This document shows, piece by piece, positions 9,221-17,495 of a stretch of 64,000 nt of DNA; position 1 is the first letter of the stretch; every line of letters begins with the position of its first letter. Below the pieces are notes generated by a model that had not been told where the DNA came from, ran no database searches, and saw only the letters and a program-made list of their open reading frames with translations. This DNA comes from Finegoldia magna ATCC 53516. GTDB lineage: Bacteria > Bacillota > Clostridia > Tissierellales > Peptoniphilaceae. A program made the translations under genes and the position numbers. The stretch covers positions 389,001 to 453,000 of the forward strand of contig NZ_CM000955.1 in assembly GCF_000159695.1 (NCBI RefSeq), written 5' to 3'.

Positions 9221-9250
9221 TAAAAATAGCTCACCTAAAGTGAGCTATTT
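9221..9250 (-). terminator. terminator after clpX
   Basis: AAATAGCTCAC and GTGAGCTATTT arms form an 11 bp stem, followed on the minus strand by TTTTTATC. It sits between clpX (stop at 9254) and lon. Confidence 0.8.
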
Positions 9251-9253
9251 GTG

Positions 9254-10489
9254 TTATTTATTATTTGTTTTAAAAACAAGTTTTGGGTCTTTTCCTTCTA
9301 GTACACTTTCTTTTGTCAAAATTACTTTGGAAATGTCTTGTCTTGATGGTAGCTCAAACATAATATTCATCAAAGATTTTTCTATTATTGTTCTCAAACC
9401 TCTGGCACCTGTTTTTCTATCGTAAGCCAACTTGGCGATAGCTTTCAATGCATCTTCATCAAATTCTAACTCAACATCATCCATTTTGAATAATTCTTGA
9501 TATTGTTTGATAACTGCATTTTTAGGTTCCAAAAGTATTTTAATTAAAGCTTGTTCATCTAGTTCATCAAGTGTAACTAAAACTGGAATTCTTCCTACAA
9601 ATTCAGGAATTAAACCAAATTTAATCAAATCTTCTGGCCTAATATCTTTGAACAATTCAGAAATTCTCTTGTGTTCATTTTCTCCCAAATCTGCACCAAA
9701 ACCTATTGATTTTGTTTCTGTTCTTTTTTCGATTATTTTTTCTAAGCCGTCAAAAGCTCCACCGACAATGAATAAAATATTTTTTGTATCAACTTGAATA
9801 TATTCTTGATTAGGATGCTTTCTTCCACCTTGTGGCGGTACATTACAAATTGTACCTTCAACTATTTTTAACAAAGCTTGTTGTACACCTTCACCGCTAA
9901 CATCTCTAGTGATGGAAGGATTTTCGCTTTTTCTAGTAATCTTGTCGATTTCGTCAATGTAGATGATTCCTTGTTCTGCTTTTTCGATATCGTAATCCGC
10001 CGCTTGAATAAGCTTCAAAATTACATTTTCTACATCTTCTCCGACATATCCAGCTTCTGTAAGGCTAGTTGCATCGGCAATAGCAAAAGGAACATCCAAT
10101 ATCTTGGCTAAAGTTTCAGCTAAAAGTGTTTTTCCGCTTCCAGTTGGACCCACCAATAAAATATTTGATTTTTGTAATTCTACATCATTGTTCATTAGAT
10201 TAGAATTAATTCTTTTGTAATGATTATATACTGCAACAGCCAAGGCTTTCTTGCCTTCTTCTTGTTTGATTACATAATCATCAAGCACATCCTTGATTTC
10301 GATTGGCTTAGGCAAATCAATTCTTTCTTGGGTATTATCTATATCTTTGAATTCTTCTTCTATTATGCTGTTACATAATGAAACACATTCATCGCAAATA
10401 AATACTCCAGGTCCAGCAATTAATTTTCTGACTTCATCTTGTGATTTACCGCAAAAAGAACATTTATATTGATTTTCATTTTTTGGCAT
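9254..10489 (-). CDS. clpX: ATP-dependent Clp protease ATP-binding subunit ClpX
   Basis: 411 residues. The N-terminal C4 zinc-binding domain (CSFCGKS ... CDECVSLC) is followed by the AAA+ module with Walker A GPTGSGKT and Walker [10 protein letters not shown], and it carries the IGFG loop (in [10 protein letters not shown]) that docks on ClpP. ClpX unfolds tagged proteins and feeds them to ClpP. It follows clpP by 10 bases and tig further upstream, the common tig-clpP-clpX order. Confidence 0.97.
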   Translation of the reverse strand: MPKNENQYKCSFCGKSQDEVRKLIAGPGVFICDECVSLCNSIIEEEFKDIDNTQERIDLPKPIEIKDVLDDYVIKQEEGKKALAVAVYNHYKRINSNLMNNDVELQKSNILLVGPTGSGKTLLAETLAKILDVPFAIADATSLTEAGYVGEDVENVILKLIQAADYDIEKAEQGIIYIDEIDKITRKSENPSITRDVSGEGVQQALLKIVEGTICNVPPQGGRKHPNQEYIQVDTKNILFIVGGAFDGLEKIIEKRTETKSIGFGADLGENEHKRISELFKDIRPEDLIKFGLIPEFVGRIPVLVTLDELDEQALIKILLEPKNAVIKQYQELFKMDDVELEFDEDALKAIAKLAYDRKTGARGLRTIIEKSLMNIMFELPSRQDISKVILTKESVLEGKDPKLVFKTNNK

Positions 10490-10499
10490 AAATATTTCC

Positions 10500-11087
10500 T
10501 TATTTAGAAGTATATATAACTTCGTCTATCAATCCATACTCTTTTGCTTCTTCTGCTGTTAGTATGAAATCTCTGTCTGTATCTCTTTCAATTTTTTCTA
10601 GAGGTTGTCCAGTTCTTTCAGATAATATCTTGTTTAATAATTCTCTCTTCTTCAAAATATTCTTAGCGTGAATTTCGATATCACTAGCTTGTCCTTGTGC
10701 TCCACCAAGTGGTTGATGGATTAAAGTGTCTGCATTTGGAAGTGCATATCTTTTTCCTTTTGCACCACTTGTTAGAAGGATTGCTCCCATACTAGCAGCC
10801 ATTCCTACACAGATTGTTGAAACATCTGGTTTAACGTATTGCATAGTATCGTATATCGCTAATCCTGCACTTACAGAACCTCCTGGTGAATTGATATATA
10901 ATTGAATATCCTTTTTTGGATCTTCACTTTCTAAGAACAATAATTGAGCTATAACAAGATCCGCCATCTGATCATTAACTTCGCCTGTGACGAAAATAAT
11001 TCTTTCTTTTAAAAGTCGAGAGAAAATATCGTAAGATCTTTCGCCTCTATTACTTTGTTCTACAACCATTGGTACTAAAGATGGCAT
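10500..11087 (-). CDS. clpP: ATP-dependent Clp protease proteolytic subunit ClpP
   Basis: 195 residues, the usual length. The catalytic triad is visible: Ser in [10 protein letters not shown], His in [10 protein letters not shown], Asp in the [13 protein letters not shown] region. Fourteen copies form the barrel that degrades substrates delivered by ClpX. The start at 11087 is supported by AGGAGG seven to eight bases upstream. Operon: tig, clpP, clpX. Confidence 0.97.
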   Translation of the reverse strand: MPSLVPMVVEQSNRGERSYDIFSRLLKERIIFVTGEVNDQMADLVIAQLLFLESEDPKKDIQLYINSPGGSVSAGLAIYDTMQYVKPDVSTICVGMAASMGAILLTSGAKGKRYALPNADTLIHQPLGGAQGQASDIEIHAKNILKKRELLNKILSERTGQPLEKIERDTDRDFILTAEEAKEYGLIDEVIYTSK

Positions 11088-11127
11088 AATAATAACCTCC
11101 TATTATTAATTCTAATATATTGAAATA

Positions 11128-12453
11128 TTATTTATCTTCTTTTGTTTCTTCAGCTTTCTTTGTTTCAAATTTAGTGATTTCTACTAATTTTTCTAATGCT
11201 TTCTTTCTCTTGATGTCTTCTTTTAAGAATTCTACGTTTGGACTATTTTTGAATTCTTCGATGAATTTTTCTTCGTCGTCTTGTCCGTAAACTTTAGCGA
11301 ATTCTTTTAATTGTTCATCTAATTCTTCATCTGTAGATTCGATTGCTTCTTTTTCGATATATTTTTCTAATACCAAATCACCTTTAACCTTTAATTCAGC
11401 GTTAGCTCTTAATTCGTTTTTAACATCTTCTTCTGAAGTGTTAGTGATTTGGAAGTATTGATCTGTATTTAAGCCCATTTGTTGAACTCTTCTTGCAAAA
11501 TCTTGGAATTGACGATTAACTTCGTTCTCAATCATTGATTCTGGAACTGTAATTTCAGTAGCATCAATCAAAGCTTCTACAGATTTGTTTTGTTTTTCAA
11601 CTAATTGTCTTTGTTCGTTGTCTTTTTCTAAGTGTTCTTTGATGTCTTTCTTGTATTCGTCAAGAGTATCGAATTCAGAAACATCTTTTACGAATTCATC
11701 ATCTAATTCAGGTAATACTTTTTCTTTGATTGAATTGATTTTGCATTCAAACTTAGCATCTTTTCCCTTTAAAGAATCTTCGTGGTAATCTTCTGGGAAT
11801 TTAACATTAACATCAAATTCGTCTCCAACATTGTGACCTACGATTTGTTCTTCAAATCCTGGAATAAATGTGTGTGAACCTAAAACTAATTCGTAATCTT
11901 CAGCTTCGCCACCGTCAAATGCTTTATCTTCTACAAAACCTTTGAAATTGATAGAAACAGTGTCATTTTCCTTAGCTTCTCTTCCTTCAACTTCTTGAAC
12001 TCTTGCGTTTGATTCTAATTCGTGGTTAATTTTCAAATCAACATCAGAATCAGTTACTTTGTATTCTTCGATTTCTGCTGAAAGATTAGAATAATCACCT
12101 AATTCGAATTCTGGTTTCAAATCAACAGTGAATTTTACTTTTACATCATTGTTTTCAGTAATGTCATCAAGATCAATGTCTGGTTGAGAAACTGGTTCTA
12201 ATTCTAATTCTTCGATTGCTTTTTCGTAAATTCCTGGTAATAAAAGATTTACAGCATCTTCGTAGAATAATCCTTCACCATAAGCTCTTTCCAACATTTT
12301 TCTTGGAACTTTACCTTTTCTAAATCCTTTTAAACTAAATCTAGATCTATTCTTTTTATAACTTTCCTCAATTGCGTTATTGAAATCTTCTGCAGGTATT
12401 TCACATGTGAATACCGCTTGATTATTTTCTTTACTTACAAGCACTGCGCTCAT
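11128..12453 (-). CDS. tig: trigger factor (ribosome-associated chaperone)
   Basis: 441 residues with three expected parts: an N-terminal ribosome-binding domain containing FRKGKVPRKMLERAYG, a FKBP-like prolyl isomerase domain near residues 160-245 (DTVSINFKGFVEDKAFDGGE), and a helical C-terminal chaperone domain rich in Glu and Lys. It binds L23 at the exit tunnel and shields nascent chains. First gene of the tig-clpP-clpX operon, with a TATAAT box 65 bases upstream. Confidence 0.96.
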   Translation of the reverse strand: MSAVLVSKENNQAVFTCEIPAEDFNNAIEESYKKNRSRFSLKGFRKGKVPRKMLERAYGEGLFYEDAVNLLLPGIYEKAIEELELEPVSQPDIDLDDITENNDVKVKFTVDLKPEFELGDYSNLSAEIEEYKVTDSDVDLKINHELESNARVQEVEGREAKENDTVSINFKGFVEDKAFDGGEAEDYELVLGSHTFIPGFEEQIVGHNVGDEFDVNVKFPEDYHEDSLKGKDAKFECKINSIKEKVLPELDDEFVKDVSEFDTLDEYKKDIKEHLEKDNEQRQLVEKQNKSVEALIDATEITVPESMIENEVNRQFQDFARRVQQMGLNTDQYFQITNTSEEDVKNELRANAELKVKGDLVLEKYIEKEAIESTDEELDEQLKEFAKVYGQDDEEKFIEEFKNSPNVEFLKEDIKRKKALEKLVEITKFETKKAEETKEDK

Positions 12454-12518
12454 ACTTTCCTCCTAATTTTTATTTAAAACTTAAATTAATTTCACTTAAA
12501 ATAGAAATTCCAGCTAAT

Positions 12519-12547
12519 ATTATACCCTAAATACCATTTTTTTTAAA
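12519..12547 (-). promoter_or_regulatory. candidate promoter of tig-clpP-clpX
   Basis: TTTAAA (12542-12547), a 17-base spacer and TATAAT (12519-12524) on the minus strand, the -10 preceded by GGG. No CtsR heptad repeat is seen. Confidence 0.5.
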
Positions 12548-12576
12548 GTTTTTTAGCTAAAATGATTAAAAAACTG

Positions 12577-13563
12577 TCATTTTTGTTCAACTTTGTAGTA
12601 TAAATCCAATTTTTTTGCTAATTTTTCGAAATTTTCTTCCCCTTTTCCTATATATACACCATTTTGTATAGATGTCGTGAGAAGTTTATTGGTAGTCTTG
12701 TCTACATTTCCTTCATTTACCAAAATATTTACGTAATTTTTTTGTAGACTCACATATGATGCCAATAAAGATGTTCGGATATCTTTGTATTCTGTAAAAA
12801 TAATTTTAGAATACTTGATATCTGAGTTTTGAGCATAGTTTGCATCATAAACCGATCTGTAATCATTTCGTGTGACTTTGAAACCATTTTGTTTTAATTT
12901 CTCATCGTATTCACTACTTATTATAGATGTCGGTTGGTCAATCAAAATATTTGAAATCCCCTTGTCGATAGCAAATTTGGTAATTGATTCGTCAAATTTT
13001 TTACCTTGTACAAATGTAATCGCGTATCCATTTTTTAAATAGTAGCCCATCTTTGCTTGAATAAAATTGAAATTAGACAAATCGCTAATAACTAAAGTAT
13101 CTGTAGGATTTAGGTTTGTGTTCTCTTTGATGACATTCTTGGATACTTCTACACGATCTCTGCCGTCAATTCTTGTAACCAACAAACCGCTCAATTTCAA
13201 ATTATCAGCAATTTCTTCTGAAACTGATTTGGGTCCGCCGATTATATACACGTTTTTAGCTTTCAACCTATTATCTTCTTTTAATATTGGACTTTCTTTC
13301 TTTATATACGCTCCATCATTTTGAATAAGCAAAATCGCCGCTTTATTCTTATATGCAAAGCTTAGAGCTGAAATTATGTCGCTTTCTTTTTTTTCATTTA
13401 CTATTACTAAGTTCGCATTTTTATCGTAAACTTCTTCCGTCAATTTTTCTGACAAATCGGAGACGTCTTTCTCAATTATTTTATCCAGAACTACATCCGT
13501 ATTCGCAAGTGATTTTGTGGATAAAAACAGCAAACACATACACAAAATTAAAATTCTTTTCAT
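12577..13563 (-). CDS. secreted CWB2 (cell wall binding repeat 2) protein
   Basis: 328 residues with a signal peptide (KR charge, hydrophobic 3-15, cleavage near SLA-NT at 20). Residues about 100-150 carry a clear CWB2 repeat (VYIIGGPKSVSEEI ... VTRIDGRDRVEVS), and two more divergent repeats follow. In other Gram-positives triplets of CWB2 bind anionic polymers and anchor proteins to the wall. No other domain is visible, so this may be an anchor-only or decayed surface protein. It is divergently transcribed from an AraC-type regulator through mirrored promoters, which suggests a regulator-target pair (inference). A weak hairpin (AGTTTTTTA/TAAAAAACT) follows the stop. Confidence 0.75.
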   Translation of the reverse strand: MKRILILCMCLLFLSTKSLANTDVVLDKIIEKDVSDLSEKLTEEVYDKNANLVIVNEKKESDIISALSFAYKNKAAILLIQNDGAYIKKESPILKEDNRLKAKNVYIIGGPKSVSEEIADNLKLSGLLVTRIDGRDRVEVSKNVIKENTNLNPTDTLVISDLSNFNFIQAKMGYYLKNGYAITFVQGKKFDESITKFAIDKGISNILIDQPTSIISSEYDEKLKQNGFKVTRNDYRSVYDANYAQNSDIKYSKIIFTEYKDIRTSLLASYVSLQKNYVNILVNEGNVDKTTNKLLTTSIQNGVYIGKGEENFEKLAKKLDLYYKVEQK

Positions 13564-13579
13564 AATTACCTCTTCATTA

Positions 13580-13609
13580 ATTATATATTAAAATCAAATC
13601 AAATTGCAA
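13580..13609 (-). promoter_or_regulatory. promoter of the secreted CWB2 gene (mirror promoter, left arm)
   Basis: On the minus strand TTGCAA (13604-13609), an 18-base spacer and TATAAT (13580-13585). The -35 lies inside the left arm of an inverted repeat shared with the promoter on the other strand. Confidence 0.65.
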
Positions 13610-13632
13610 AAATATATCATTTCTTGCAATTT
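13601..13632. promoter_or_regulatory. inverted repeat operator between divergent promoters
   Basis: AAATTGCAA (13601-13609) and TTGCAATTT (13624-13632) are perfect 9-base inverted arms, 23 bp centre to centre, about two helical turns. Each arm contains the -35 hexamer of one of two divergent promoters, a good geometry for a dimeric or paired regulator. The adjacent AraC-type protein is the natural candidate (inference). Confidence 0.55.
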
Positions 13633-13653
13633 CAATCAAATTAGTTATATAAT
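13624..13653 (+). promoter_or_regulatory. promoter of the AraC-type regulator (mirror promoter, right arm)
   Basis: TTGCAA (13624-13629), an 18-base spacer and TATAAT (13648-13653), the same hexamers and spacing as the opposite promoter. Confidence 0.65.
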
Positions 13654-13689
13654 TAGTTCGTAACACTCAAAAAATGAAAGGAATTGTAT

Positions 13690-14352
13690 ATGTTCGAATT
13701 GGAATCAAAGTTAATAAAGGCTGTTCAGCTAAAATCGAATAAAGAAGCACATGAATTAGCTGACAAATTGTTGAATATTTGGCAAAATTCAGAAACTAAT
13801 ATAAGATCCCAAAAGAACACAATTATTCAATTGTTGGGAATATTTTGCTGGAACCAAATTAAGAATATAAGCGATAATCAGAGTCTAAAATTTTGCGAAA
13901 CCGAAAAAAACAAATTATTGTCTAAAATAGAAAATGATGAATCTGAAAATCTTGATGAAATACTCCATGAAATTGTAGAATATTACACTACAAACCAAAA
14001 TATATTTACAAAGGGTTGTGAAAACCCATTAATCAGAAGGGCATTGGATTATATTTACAATAACAGTGAGCAGAAGATTTCTCTGGATATTCTGTCTGAT
14101 CACTTGCACGTGTCAAAAAGCTATTTGTCGACATTGATTTGTCAAAACACGGGAAGCAATCTTCCAAATATTTTGACTACTTTTAGAATAGAAAAAAGTC
14201 TACTGCTTTTGACTTACACCGACAAATCCGTTAGCGAGATTTCAAAGGAAGTTGGGTTTCAATCTGATTCATATTTTTGTCAACAATTTAAAAACATAAA
14301 ACAAATTACACCGAAAAAATTCAGGACAATAACAAAGCGTGACCTCTGCTAA
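13690..14352 (+). CDS. AraC-family transcriptional regulator
   Basis: 220 residues. The C-terminal 100 residues form the two helix-turn-helix motifs of AraC/XylS proteins: ISLDILSDHLHVSKSYLSTL, then SVSEISKEVGFQSDSYFCQQF with the conserved GF.S.SYF pattern and the closing TPKKFR. The N-terminal 110 residues are helical and have no recognisable cupin, receiver or sugar-binding domain, as in the membrane-distal half of YesN-type regulators. I use the ATG at 13690, since AAAGGA lies eight bases upstream; a TTG two codons earlier is too close to it. It faces the CWB2 gene and converges on the feo operon. Its ligand is unknown. Confidence 0.85.
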   Translation: MFELESKLIKAVQLKSNKEAHELADKLLNIWQNSETNIRSQKNTIIQLLGIFCWNQIKNISDNQSLKFCETEKNKLLSKIENDESENLDEILHEIVEYYTTNQNIFTKGCENPLIRRALDYIYNNSEQKISLDILSDHLHVSKSYLSTLICQNTGSNLPNILTTFRIEKSLLLLTYTDKSVSEISKEVGFQSDSYFCQQFKNIKQITPKKFRTITKRDLC

Positions 14353-14369
14353 AGGCCACGCTTTTTTTA
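14332..14369 (+). terminator. terminator after the AraC-type gene
   Basis: AAAGCGTG-CCT pairs with AGG-CACGCTTT around the stop codon, followed by TTTTTTTATT. It overlaps the last codon of the convergent FeoB-associated gene. Confidence 0.85.
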
Positions 14370-14507
14370 TTGTTTATTGTAATTATTAGAATGAGGGCAA
14401 GAAGTGGAACCGCAATCGCAGCTACCACCTTTTTTAATCATACGACGTACTGCAAACACAATTGCTACGACAATTATTGATAATACTACTATATCAGCTA
14501 TATTCAA
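14367..14507 (-). CDS. FeoB-associated Cys-rich membrane protein
   Basis: A 46-residue protein directly downstream of feoB, easily missed because of its size and TTG start. It begins MNIADIVVLS, has one transmembrane helix (residues about 4-21), then basic RRMIKKGG and a short cytosolic tail with three cysteines in CDCGSTSC. This matches the FeoB-associated Cys-rich family found next to feoB in Firmicutes, thought to assist ferrous iron uptake or assembly. AAGGTG lies six bases before the TTG at 14507. The frame is fully open and ends 27 bases after the feoB stop in operon order. Expression is not proven, but size, topology, cysteines and location all agree. Confidence 0.85.
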   Translation of the reverse strand: MNIADIVVLSIIVVAIVFAVRRMIKKGGSCDCGSTSCPHSNNYNKQ

Positions 14508-14534
14508 AAAATCACCTTCTTTAAAATTCTATCT

Positions 14535-16664
14535 CTATTCTACTGCTCTTTTTGATTGATTGTTTTTGTATTTATCTTTTCTAAATATCATATACAACGT
14601 TCCAACCAACACTACAAGCGCTATTGCTGTCATAATTGTAAATGGTTGTTTTACTACCAACACATTTAAGAATTGATATACCATAAACGATATTAAATAT
14701 GCAAAAACAATTTGATAAATAATCGCAAATGCTGTCCATTTTGAAGAATTCATTTCTTCTTTTATAGCACCAACTGCCGCAAAACAAGGAACTGTTAATT
14801 GGTTGAATACCAAGAAACTCAAAGCAGATGCTATAGTGAAGTTACTTTTTACCAAATCAGCTATTTTACCTGTATCATTACCTACACCAGAAACTATTCC
14901 GTAAACGCTGACTACCATTTCTTTAGCAACAGTTCCTAAGAATGAAGCTACAGTTGCAGTCCAATTTCCGAATCCTAATGGAGCAAACAATGGTGCGAAT
15001 ATTTTTCCGATGAACGCCAATATAGTATCGGTACTATCATCAGCGAAATGAACAAATTCTCCCTTAACAGAAATACTTTGTAAAATCCAAACGCAAATTG
15101 ATGCAACTAAGATTATTGTACCTGCTTTTATGATAAATGATTTAGTTCTATCCCAAGTTACACGCAAAACATTTGAAACAGTTGGTTTGTGATATTCAGG
15201 AAGTTCCATTACGAATGGAGCTGGTTCTCCTGAAAAAGCTTTTGTCTTTTTCAAAATAAGGCCACTGATTATTACTGCCAAAATTCCTGTAAAATACAAT
15301 AATGGAGCAAACCACCATTGACCGAAAATCGCTGCTGCAAATAATGCTATGATTTCTGTTTTTGCACCGCAAGGCATGAATGATGCAACGATGATAGTCA
15401 TTTTTCTGTCGTTTTCATTTTCAATAGTTCTTGTTGCCATAATTCCTGGAACTGAACAACCAGTACCAATTAAGATTGGAATAAATGATTTACCAGATAA
15501 ACCAAATTTTCTGAACATTCTATCCAACATAAATGCGATTCTTGACATGTATCCTATATCTTCTAAAATAGCTAACAATAATTCCAACGTTGCAACCAAA
15601 GGCAAGAATCCCAATACTGCACCAACGCCGGCAACAATACCATCTACAACAAGGCTTGTTACCCATTCGCTAGTTCCGATTGCTTCTAATCCTTTTGTAG
15701 CTAAATCAGCTAATGCAGTTCCCATCACAGTATCTGCCCACCAATCGTGGAATGGAGGACCACCAACAACCTTTACCGCAATAAAGTAAACGGCTATCAT
15801 TATCAATACGAAAATTGGTAATGCCAAAAATCTATTCGTAACCACCCTGTCGATTTTATCACTAGTTGTTAATCCCAATCTTCCTTTTTGTACAGAATCT
15901 GAAATTACTGAAGTAATGAATGTATATCTTTCATCTGTAATTATGGATTCACCATCATCATCGTATTCTTCTTCAATTTTTGAAACAATTTCTTCAACTT
16001 TTGCTTTTTCTTCATCAGTGATATGAACAGCTTGTAATGCTTTTTCATCTCTTTCCAAAGCTTTTACAGCAAACCATCTTTTTGATTCAGAATTTTTAAT
16101 GGATTCTACACTATTTTCTATTTCAGTAAGCACATTTTCAATTTCATCACTAAATGATTTTATCGATTCATGATGAGATTTCACTTGTTTTTGTGCAACT
16201 TCAATTAATTCATCCAAGTTTAATTTTTTAAGTGCTGATACTTCAACTATTGGAATTCCCAATTTTTCAGATATTAGTTTTGTGTTTAATTTATCGTTAT
16301 TTTTCTTAACGACATCCATCATATTAAATGCCAAAACCATTGGAATTCCAATTTCAGATAATTGTGTTGTAAGATACAAGTTTCTTTCAATATTTGAAGC
16401 ATCCACAACATCAATAATTACATCTGGTTTTTCGTTTATTAAGTAATTTCTACTAACAACTTCTTCCAAAGTATATGGAGAAAGCGAGTAAATTCCCGGT
16501 AAGTCGGTAATTTTAATATCTTTGTTATTTTTTAAAGTTCCCTCTTTTTTTTCTACAGTAACGCCTGGCCAGTTACCAACATATTGATTGGATCCTGTCA
16601 ACGCGTTAAACATCGTGGACTTACCACTATTAGGGTTACCTGCTAAAGCAATTCTTATTGACAT
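14535..16664 (-). CDS. feoB: ferrous iron transporter FeoB
   Basis: 709 residues. The cytosolic N-terminal G domain has G1 GNPNSGKST (residues about 9-17), G3 DLPGIYSL and G4 NMMD, followed by a helical GDI-like domain; the C-terminal half has the FeoB core with two Gate motifs (GTGCSVPGIMATRTIEN and, later, LTVPCFAAVGAIKEE) in about ten membrane helices. It moves Fe2+ across the membrane, powered or gated by GTP. Preceded by two feoA genes and followed by the Cys-rich small protein, all behind one strong promoter with a Fur-like box. Confidence 0.97.
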   Translation of the reverse strand: MSIRIALAGNPNSGKSTMFNALTGSNQYVGNWPGVTVEKKEGTLKNNKDIKITDLPGIYSLSPYTLEEVVSRNYLINEKPDVIIDVVDASNIERNLYLTTQLSEIGIPMVLAFNMMDVVKKNNDKLNTKLISEKLGIPIVEVSALKKLNLDELIEVAQKQVKSHHESIKSFSDEIENVLTEIENSVESIKNSESKRWFAVKALERDEKALQAVHITDEEKAKVEEIVSKIEEEYDDDGESIITDERYTFITSVISDSVQKGRLGLTTSDKIDRVVTNRFLALPIFVLIMIAVYFIAVKVVGGPPFHDWWADTVMGTALADLATKGLEAIGTSEWVTSLVVDGIVAGVGAVLGFLPLVATLELLLAILEDIGYMSRIAFMLDRMFRKFGLSGKSFIPILIGTGCSVPGIMATRTIENENDRKMTIIVASFMPCGAKTEIIALFAAAIFGQWWFAPLLYFTGILAVIISGLILKKTKAFSGEPAPFVMELPEYHKPTVSNVLRVTWDRTKSFIIKAGTIILVASICVWILQSISVKGEFVHFADDSTDTILAFIGKIFAPLFAPLGFGNWTATVASFLGTVAKEMVVSVYGIVSGVGNDTGKIADLVKSNFTIASALSFLVFNQLTVPCFAAVGAIKEEMNSSKWTAFAIIYQIVFAYLISFMVYQFLNVLVVKQPFTIMTAIALVVLVGTLYMIFRKDKYKNNQSKRAVE

Positions 16665-16676
16665 AAGTCCTCCTAA

Positions 16677-16919
16677 TTATTTATCTATAATTTCTATTAA
16701 AATATTTTCTGCATCATCTTTTCTAAGACTTAGTTCATATCCTCTCAAATTAATTTGAACTGGATCTCCTAATGGTGCTACTTTTCTGATATAGATTTCT
16801 ACATTTTTTGTAATACCCATATCCATTATTCTTCTTTTAACAGGACCTTTTCCCAAAATCTTAACAACTCTGTAGTATTTTCCTACTTCGGCGTGTTTAA
16901 GATTCATTTCGTTATCCAC
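16677..16919 (-). CDS. feoA: FeoA domain protein (second copy)
   Basis: 80 residues, one SH3-like FeoA domain (KRRIMDMGITKNVEIYIRKVAPLGDPVQINLRG is split by the pattern L..G.G..RR...G, then PLGDP). FeoA binds FeoB and is needed for transport. The start is GTG at 16919, eight bases after AAGGAGG; an in-frame ATG four codons later is an alternative. It lies between the first feoA and feoB, 12 bases before feoB. Confidence 0.9.
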   Translation of the reverse strand: MDNEMNLKHAEVGKYYRVVKILGKGPVKRRIMDMGITKNVEIYIRKVAPLGDPVQINLRGYELSLRKDDAENILIEIIDK

Positions 16920-16936
16920 TTATGTATCCTCCTTAA

Positions 16937-17161
16937 TTAAATATGATTTACCATAATTCTCATAGCTATATCTTTTCCTATAGCCACTCTTGAACCTTTT
17001 ATTTTAACTATCAAATTTCCGTAGCTTTCTGAAACAACCGTAACTACTGCTCCTTCAACAAAACCCATATTATTCAATAATTTTTTTTGTGAATCATCTT
17101 TTATTTTTTTTATTTTTACGATTTCAAAATCTTCATTGAGTGGCACTAATGCCAAATTCAT
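16937..17161 (-). CDS. feoA: FeoA domain protein (first copy)
   Basis: 74 residues, single FeoA domain with LLNNMGFVEGAVVTVVSES and IKGSRVAIGKDIA, closing MVNHI. It differs from the second copy, which has the PLGDP turn this one lacks, so the two are not a recent duplication and may play separate roles. GGTGAT precedes the ATG. First gene of the feo operon. Confidence 0.9.
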   Translation of the reverse strand: MNLALVPLNEDFEIVKIKKIKDDSQKKLLNNMGFVEGAVVTVVSESYGNLIVKIKGSRVAIGKDIAMRIMVNHI

Positions 17162-17173
17162 TTAATCACCTTC

Positions 17174-17189
17174 ATTTAAACGTTTAAAT
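17174..17189. promoter_or_regulatory. 16 bp perfect palindrome in the feo leader
   Basis: ATTTAAACGTTTAAAT is a perfect palindrome lying between the predicted transcription start (about 17196) and the feoA ribosome site. It could be a second operator of the feo operon; no known consensus is matched exactly. Confidence 0.45.
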
Positions 17190-17202
17190 CTATTACATTG
17201 AT

Positions 17203-17231
17203 ATTATATTGATAAAGAGTATTAATGTCAA
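17203..17231 (-). promoter_or_regulatory. consensus promoter of the feo operon
   Basis: TTGACA (17226-17231), 17 bases, TATAAT (17203-17208) on the minus strand: a perfect sigma-A promoter. Confidence 0.9.
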
Positions 17232-17232
17232 G

Positions 17233-17247
17233 TGAAAATCATTATTA
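17233..17247. promoter_or_regulatory. Fur-like box upstream of feo
   Basis: TGAAAATCATTATTA matches 13 of 15 positions of the 7-1-7 Fur-family consensus TGATAATNATTATCA. It lies one base upstream of the -35 hexamer, where binding with Fe2+-Fur would block RNA polymerase. Confidence 0.65.
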
Positions 17248-17289
17248 TTTTTTCATTTGTTACAAAATTATTGCAATTTGCTAATAAAA

Positions 17290-17318
17290 TTTACACTACA
17301 TTTTATATTTGATATAAT
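17290..17318 (+). promoter_or_regulatory. promoter of glmS
   Basis: TTTACA (17290-17295), 17-base spacer, TATAAT (17313-17318). Transcription would begin about 18 bases before the ribozyme cleavage site. Confidence 0.8.
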
Positions 17319-17340
17319 ATCTCAAGAGATAAAAACAAAA

Positions 17341-17455
17341 AAGCGCCAGACCTTTACGGTTAACGAGGGATAGAGTTATCGAATTTTTCGGCGGGAGCTC
17401 TATAGGTAACACAGCCTTAGCATTTAACAAAGTTCAAGAGCAATTTTGAAACAAA
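17341..17455 (+). ncRNA. glmS: glmS ribozyme-riboswitch
   Basis: The leader of glmS contains the conserved glmS ribozyme core: AGCGCC at 17342-17347 (predicted self-cleavage before G17343), ACGGTTAACGAGG, GTTATCGAATTTTTCGGCGG, and a downstream region that forms the P3-P4 extension. Glucosamine-6-phosphate acts as the cofactor for cleavage, which exposes the mRNA to degradation and lowers GlmS synthesis. Order and spacing of the conserved blocks agree with the family; the downstream helices were not folded. Confidence 0.92.
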
Positions 17456-17495
17456 AATAATGAAGTGTATCTCTAAAAAATTTGGAGGTAAATAT

